From assembly GCA_964441755.1 (NCBI GenBank), contig CAYTVG010000047.1, positions 1-8,189 of the forward strand: DNA of 8,189 nucleotides. The letters run 5' to 3'. This document shows, one piece after another, positions 6,137 through 8,189 of the stretch. The stretch comes from JAUMBM01 sp964441755. Its GTDB lineage: Bacteria > Bacteroidota > Bacteroidia > Chitinophagales > Saprospiraceae. The position numbers and the translations under genes are program-made. The notes under the pieces were generated by a model. It saw only the letters and a program-made list of their open reading frames with translations, was not told where the DNA came from and did no database searches. The stretch's first letter is position 1. Every line of letters begins with the position of its first letter.

Positions 6137-8079
6137 CGGCCAGCTGGACCGGCGCCATCCAGTTTGAATTTGCCGCCACCGACTGCAACTTCCCCGCGAC
6201 CTTCACCGATACCGACCTGGCGGCCTTCTGCATCGGGCCTGATACAGACCTCGACGGCATCTGCGACCTGCTCGACCCCGATCCGGCGGACCCCTGCGTA
6301 CCCAACAGAATCAACAGCTATTGTGACTTTGACGACGACGCCGTCTTTGCCGATGTCGACCCCGACGATGAAGACCCCTGCGAGCCAGGCATTGAAGCCA
6401 TCCTCAGCGACCTGCAGCACCCGACCTGCCGCGATGCCGCCGACGGCAGTCTGAGCATTGCTCTCCTCACCCCATTATGTACCGGTGGCAGGTTTGACGT
6501 CAGTCTGGTTGACCAGGCAGGCAACACAATCCCTGTGGCCCTCAACACCCTGCTGCCCGACACCCTCAGCATTGCGGCCCTCGATACAGGCCGCTACCAG
6601 CTGCGCATACAACTCACACAGCCCGGAAGCTGCCTGTACAGCCCCGACTGCTTCCCCCTCCTCATCGACTCCTTTGCGGTGCTCCGCAGCGCCGACACCC
6701 TGGCGCCAATCATCGGACTGCAGCGCGAAGGAGGTAACAGCATCATGCCCGGCGACACCGTCCGATACAATACTCCCGGCAATGCCTGCTCCGCTGCCGC
6801 CAGCTGGCTCCTCTCACTGGCCGACAACTGTACCACTGCGCCACCCCAGGTCAGCATCAGTCCCCTTGGCAGCACGCCCCAGGGCAGCATAGCCGTTATT
6901 CCCGTACAGGCGGACTTCGCGCTCGTCATTACGGCGCCACTCGGCATGCACAGAATCACCGTCACCGCCACCGATGTCGACGGCAACACACGCCAGCACA
7001 GCTACCTCATCAGGGTCAGCGACATCACGCCCCCCAACGCCCTCTGCCGCAACATTACCGCTGTCCTCAACCCATTTGGGATTGCGACCGTCACCACCGC
7101 AGATATCGATGCAGGCTCAGCAGACAACTGTAGCATCCTCAACAGCCGCATCCTCGAGTCACCTACTTTTGACTGCAGCGACATCGGGCAGGCGAGCCTC
7201 ACCCTCGTCGTCACCGACCAGGCAGGCCTCGCAGACTCCTGCAGCGCCAACATCACCATCACCGAAGGCGACAACCTCCTGCCCGGATGGACCCTCGCAC
7301 CCGTCGGACAGGCGCAGGGCGAGGCCGACTACTTCAACTGTCAGGGGACCCTTGTCATTCAATCCAGCGGATTCGTTGGTGGAGGAACCGATGCCCTCTT
7401 CACCGCGGGCCTGCAGTTGTGCGGCGACGGGCAGATCACCGCCCGCATTCAGTCCGTAACCGGCGGCTGGGCAGGCGTGCAGCTGCGCGAATCCAACCAG
7501 CCACGCGCCCGAAAGATTGCCCTGCGCACCAACCTCCTCGGCTTCGTGCGCCGCGAAATACGGTCTGTCAACAACGGTCAGCTGATCTCGCAGATCTTCA
7601 ACGTGCCCAACCACAGCTGGCTCAGGCTTGAGCGCATCGGCAACAACTTCTACGGCTACACCTCCCCCAACGGCGTCAACTGGCTGAACGTCTTTTACCA
7701 GAATATCAGCCTGCCGGACTGCCTCAATGCAAGCTTTTACACCGAAAGCACAGTGGGTACTCCGGCGGTCGCCGTCTTCACCGATGCCACTGTCGTCAAT
7801 GCCATCTTCCTGCAGGATGGCGGGCAGGGCGGCCAGCAGGCGCAGGAGGTGGCTATGCCCGAGGTATTCCCCAATCCTGCCAGCGGGAGCATCCATGTAC
7901 GCTTCCCAGCTGACTGGGAAGCAGCCAGTGCACAGCTTTTTGATATGCTTGGGCAGGAGGTGGTCAGTCAGCAGGTGCTGAGCGGGCAGGTGTCGCTGCG
8001 CGGGGTATTGCCGGGGGTGTATACGCTGCTGCTGCGGGATGGTGTGCGGAGAAGCGTGGTGAGGGTTGTTGTGAAATAA
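6112..8079 (+). CDS. 5'-truncated paralogue of the long T9SS surface protein
   Basis: The only start codon is a TTG at 6112 with no ribosome-binding site, and the 655-residue product has no signal peptide, so it is unlikely to be exported as it stands. From residue 7 it is collinear with residues 668-1359 of the upstream protein: end of an Ig-like domain (7-40), calcium hinge (44-90), SprB-like segment (95-195), HYR-like domain (about 196-303), Cys/DNCSI repeat (304-384), DUF1349/concanavalin-like domain with SWLRLERIGNNFYGY (about 385-565), a Gln/Gly linker, and a type A sorting domain (582-655). The intact body with no internal stop argues for a recent loss of the 5' end. Codons are mostly C-ended (ACC, CTC, GTC) up to about 7,800 and G-ended after it. 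It is best read as a gene fragment; if the join is artificial, the real gene would be a full-length homologue. Confidence 0.85.
   Translation: MYVHKPFRAASWTGAIQFEFAATDCNFPATFTDTDLAAFCIGPDTDLDGICDLLDPDPADPCVPNRINSYCDFDDDAVFADVDPDDEDPCEPGIEAILSDLQHPTCRDAADGSLSIALLTPLCTGGRFDVSLVDQAGNTIPVALNTLLPDTLSIAALDTGRYQLRIQLTQPGSCLYSPDCFPLLIDSFAVLRSADTLAPIIGLQREGGNSIMPGDTVRYNTPGNACSAAASWLLSLADNCTTAPPQVSISPLGSTPQGSIAVIPVQADFALVITAPLGMHRITVTATDVDGNTRQHSYLIRVSDITPPNALCRNITAVLNPFGIATVTTADIDAGSADNCSILNSRILESPTFDCSDIGQASLTLVVTDQAGLADSCSANITITEGDNLLPGWTLAPVGQAQGEADYFNCQGTLVIQSSGFVGGGTDALFTAGLQLCGDGQITARIQSVTGGWAGVQLRESNQPRARKIALRTNLLGFVRREIRSVNNGQLISQIFNVPNHSWLRLERIGNNFYGYTSPNGVNWLNVFYQNISLPDCLNASFYTESTVGTPAVAVFTDATVVNAIFLQDGGQGGQQAQEVAMPEVFPNPASGSIHVRFPADWEAASAQLFDMLGQEVVSQQVLSGQVSLRGVLPGVYTLLLRDGVRRSVVRVVVK
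7855..8076 (+). other. T9SS type A sorting domain of the truncated paralogue
   Basis: The final 74 residues show MPEVFPNPASGS, then AQLFDMLGQEVV, then LRGVLPGVYTLLL, then a basic and valine-rich end finishing in Lys. The spacing matches the sorting domain of the upstream protein, although the residues differ widely. Its DNA style (GTG, CTG, CGG) matches the upstream gene and not the body of its own gene. Confidence 0.9.
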
Positions 8080-8115
8080 TTCTTTTGGCGGCTGGCGCCG
8101 CCAAAAGAATTATTT
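8074..8115 (+). terminator. Perfect 19-bp hairpin overlapping the stop codon
   Basis: Bases 8074-8092 pair exactly with 8097-8115 around a TGGC loop. The stem has a G-C rich top (GGCGGC/GCCGCC) and an A/T-rich base, and its left arm includes the TAA of the paralogue (8077-8079). The sequence after it is AT-rich with several T runs (8124-8137). Position and shape fit a transcription terminator. Confidence 0.78.
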
Positions 8116-8189
8116 AATCACTATTTGATTTTTTGTAAAAGCTTAGCCATATTTCTTAACACGAGATAAATTCAGGAATCTTTAGTAGC
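8116..8189. other. AT-rich intergenic tail
   Basis: The last 74 bases are clearly AT-rich compared with the rest of the window. I see no ORF, no RNA gene and no convincing Bacteroidota-type promoter (no TAnnTTTG box). It is probably the start of the spacer before the next gene. Confidence 0.5.

Noticed and set aside
5927..6454. Open frame of 175 codons on the + strand crossing the join
   Set aside because: It is antisense to one gene and out of frame with the other, so it cannot be a real fusion product.
7159..7896. Open frame of 245 codons on the - strand
   Set aside because: It lies wholly antisense to the concanavalin-like and linker part of the paralogue, whose + strand frame has clear homology. 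The long antisense frame follows from the C-ended codons of the sense gene.
1..8189. CRISPR array, tRNA, rRNA or defence system
   Set aside because: No regularly spaced direct repeats, no cloverleaf or rRNA-like stretch, and no nuclease, helicase, toxin or methyltransferase motifs were seen. The repeats present are diverged protein domains.

Overview
The window looks like a GC-rich member of the Bacteroidota, probably a marine or sludge relative of the Saprospiria (the rank is inference). The main reason is that two proteins on the + strand end in type A sorting domains of the type IX secretion system (T9SS). Both are built from HYR/Ig-like repeats, calcium-loop hinges, a SprB-like segment and a concanavalin-like domain, which is the usual make-up of giant secreted adhesins or cell-surface proteins in this phylum.

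Layout. Bases 3-4094 (+) hold the C-terminal 1,363 residues of a large multidomain surface protein that begins outside the window. Just after its stop, 4099-4219 is a frameshifted scrap of a second copy of the same family, followed by a perfect 19-bp hairpin at 4233-4272. About 190 bases with nothing recognisable come next. Bases 4460-6028 (-) encode an unrecognised protein whose reading frame continues sensibly past its first usable start codon to about 6127. There it meets, head to head, a second + strand T9SS protein (6112-8079). This protein is a collinear paralogue of the last half of the first one and lacks everything upstream, including any signal peptide. It ends in another perfect 19-bp hairpin (8074-8115), followed by 74 bases of AT-rich DNA.

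The genes do not look like a pathway. The window reads as a rearranged locus of a surface-protein family: one long copy (5' end unseen), one short 3' remnant and one 5'-truncated copy, with a foreign gene also cut at the same join. The truncated copy is unusual in base composition: it is C-rich on its coding strand until about 7,800, then switches to the G-rich style of the first gene just before the sorting domain. Either recombination has shuffled this family or the 6.1-kb join is an assembly or amplification chimera. The sequence alone cannot separate the two.
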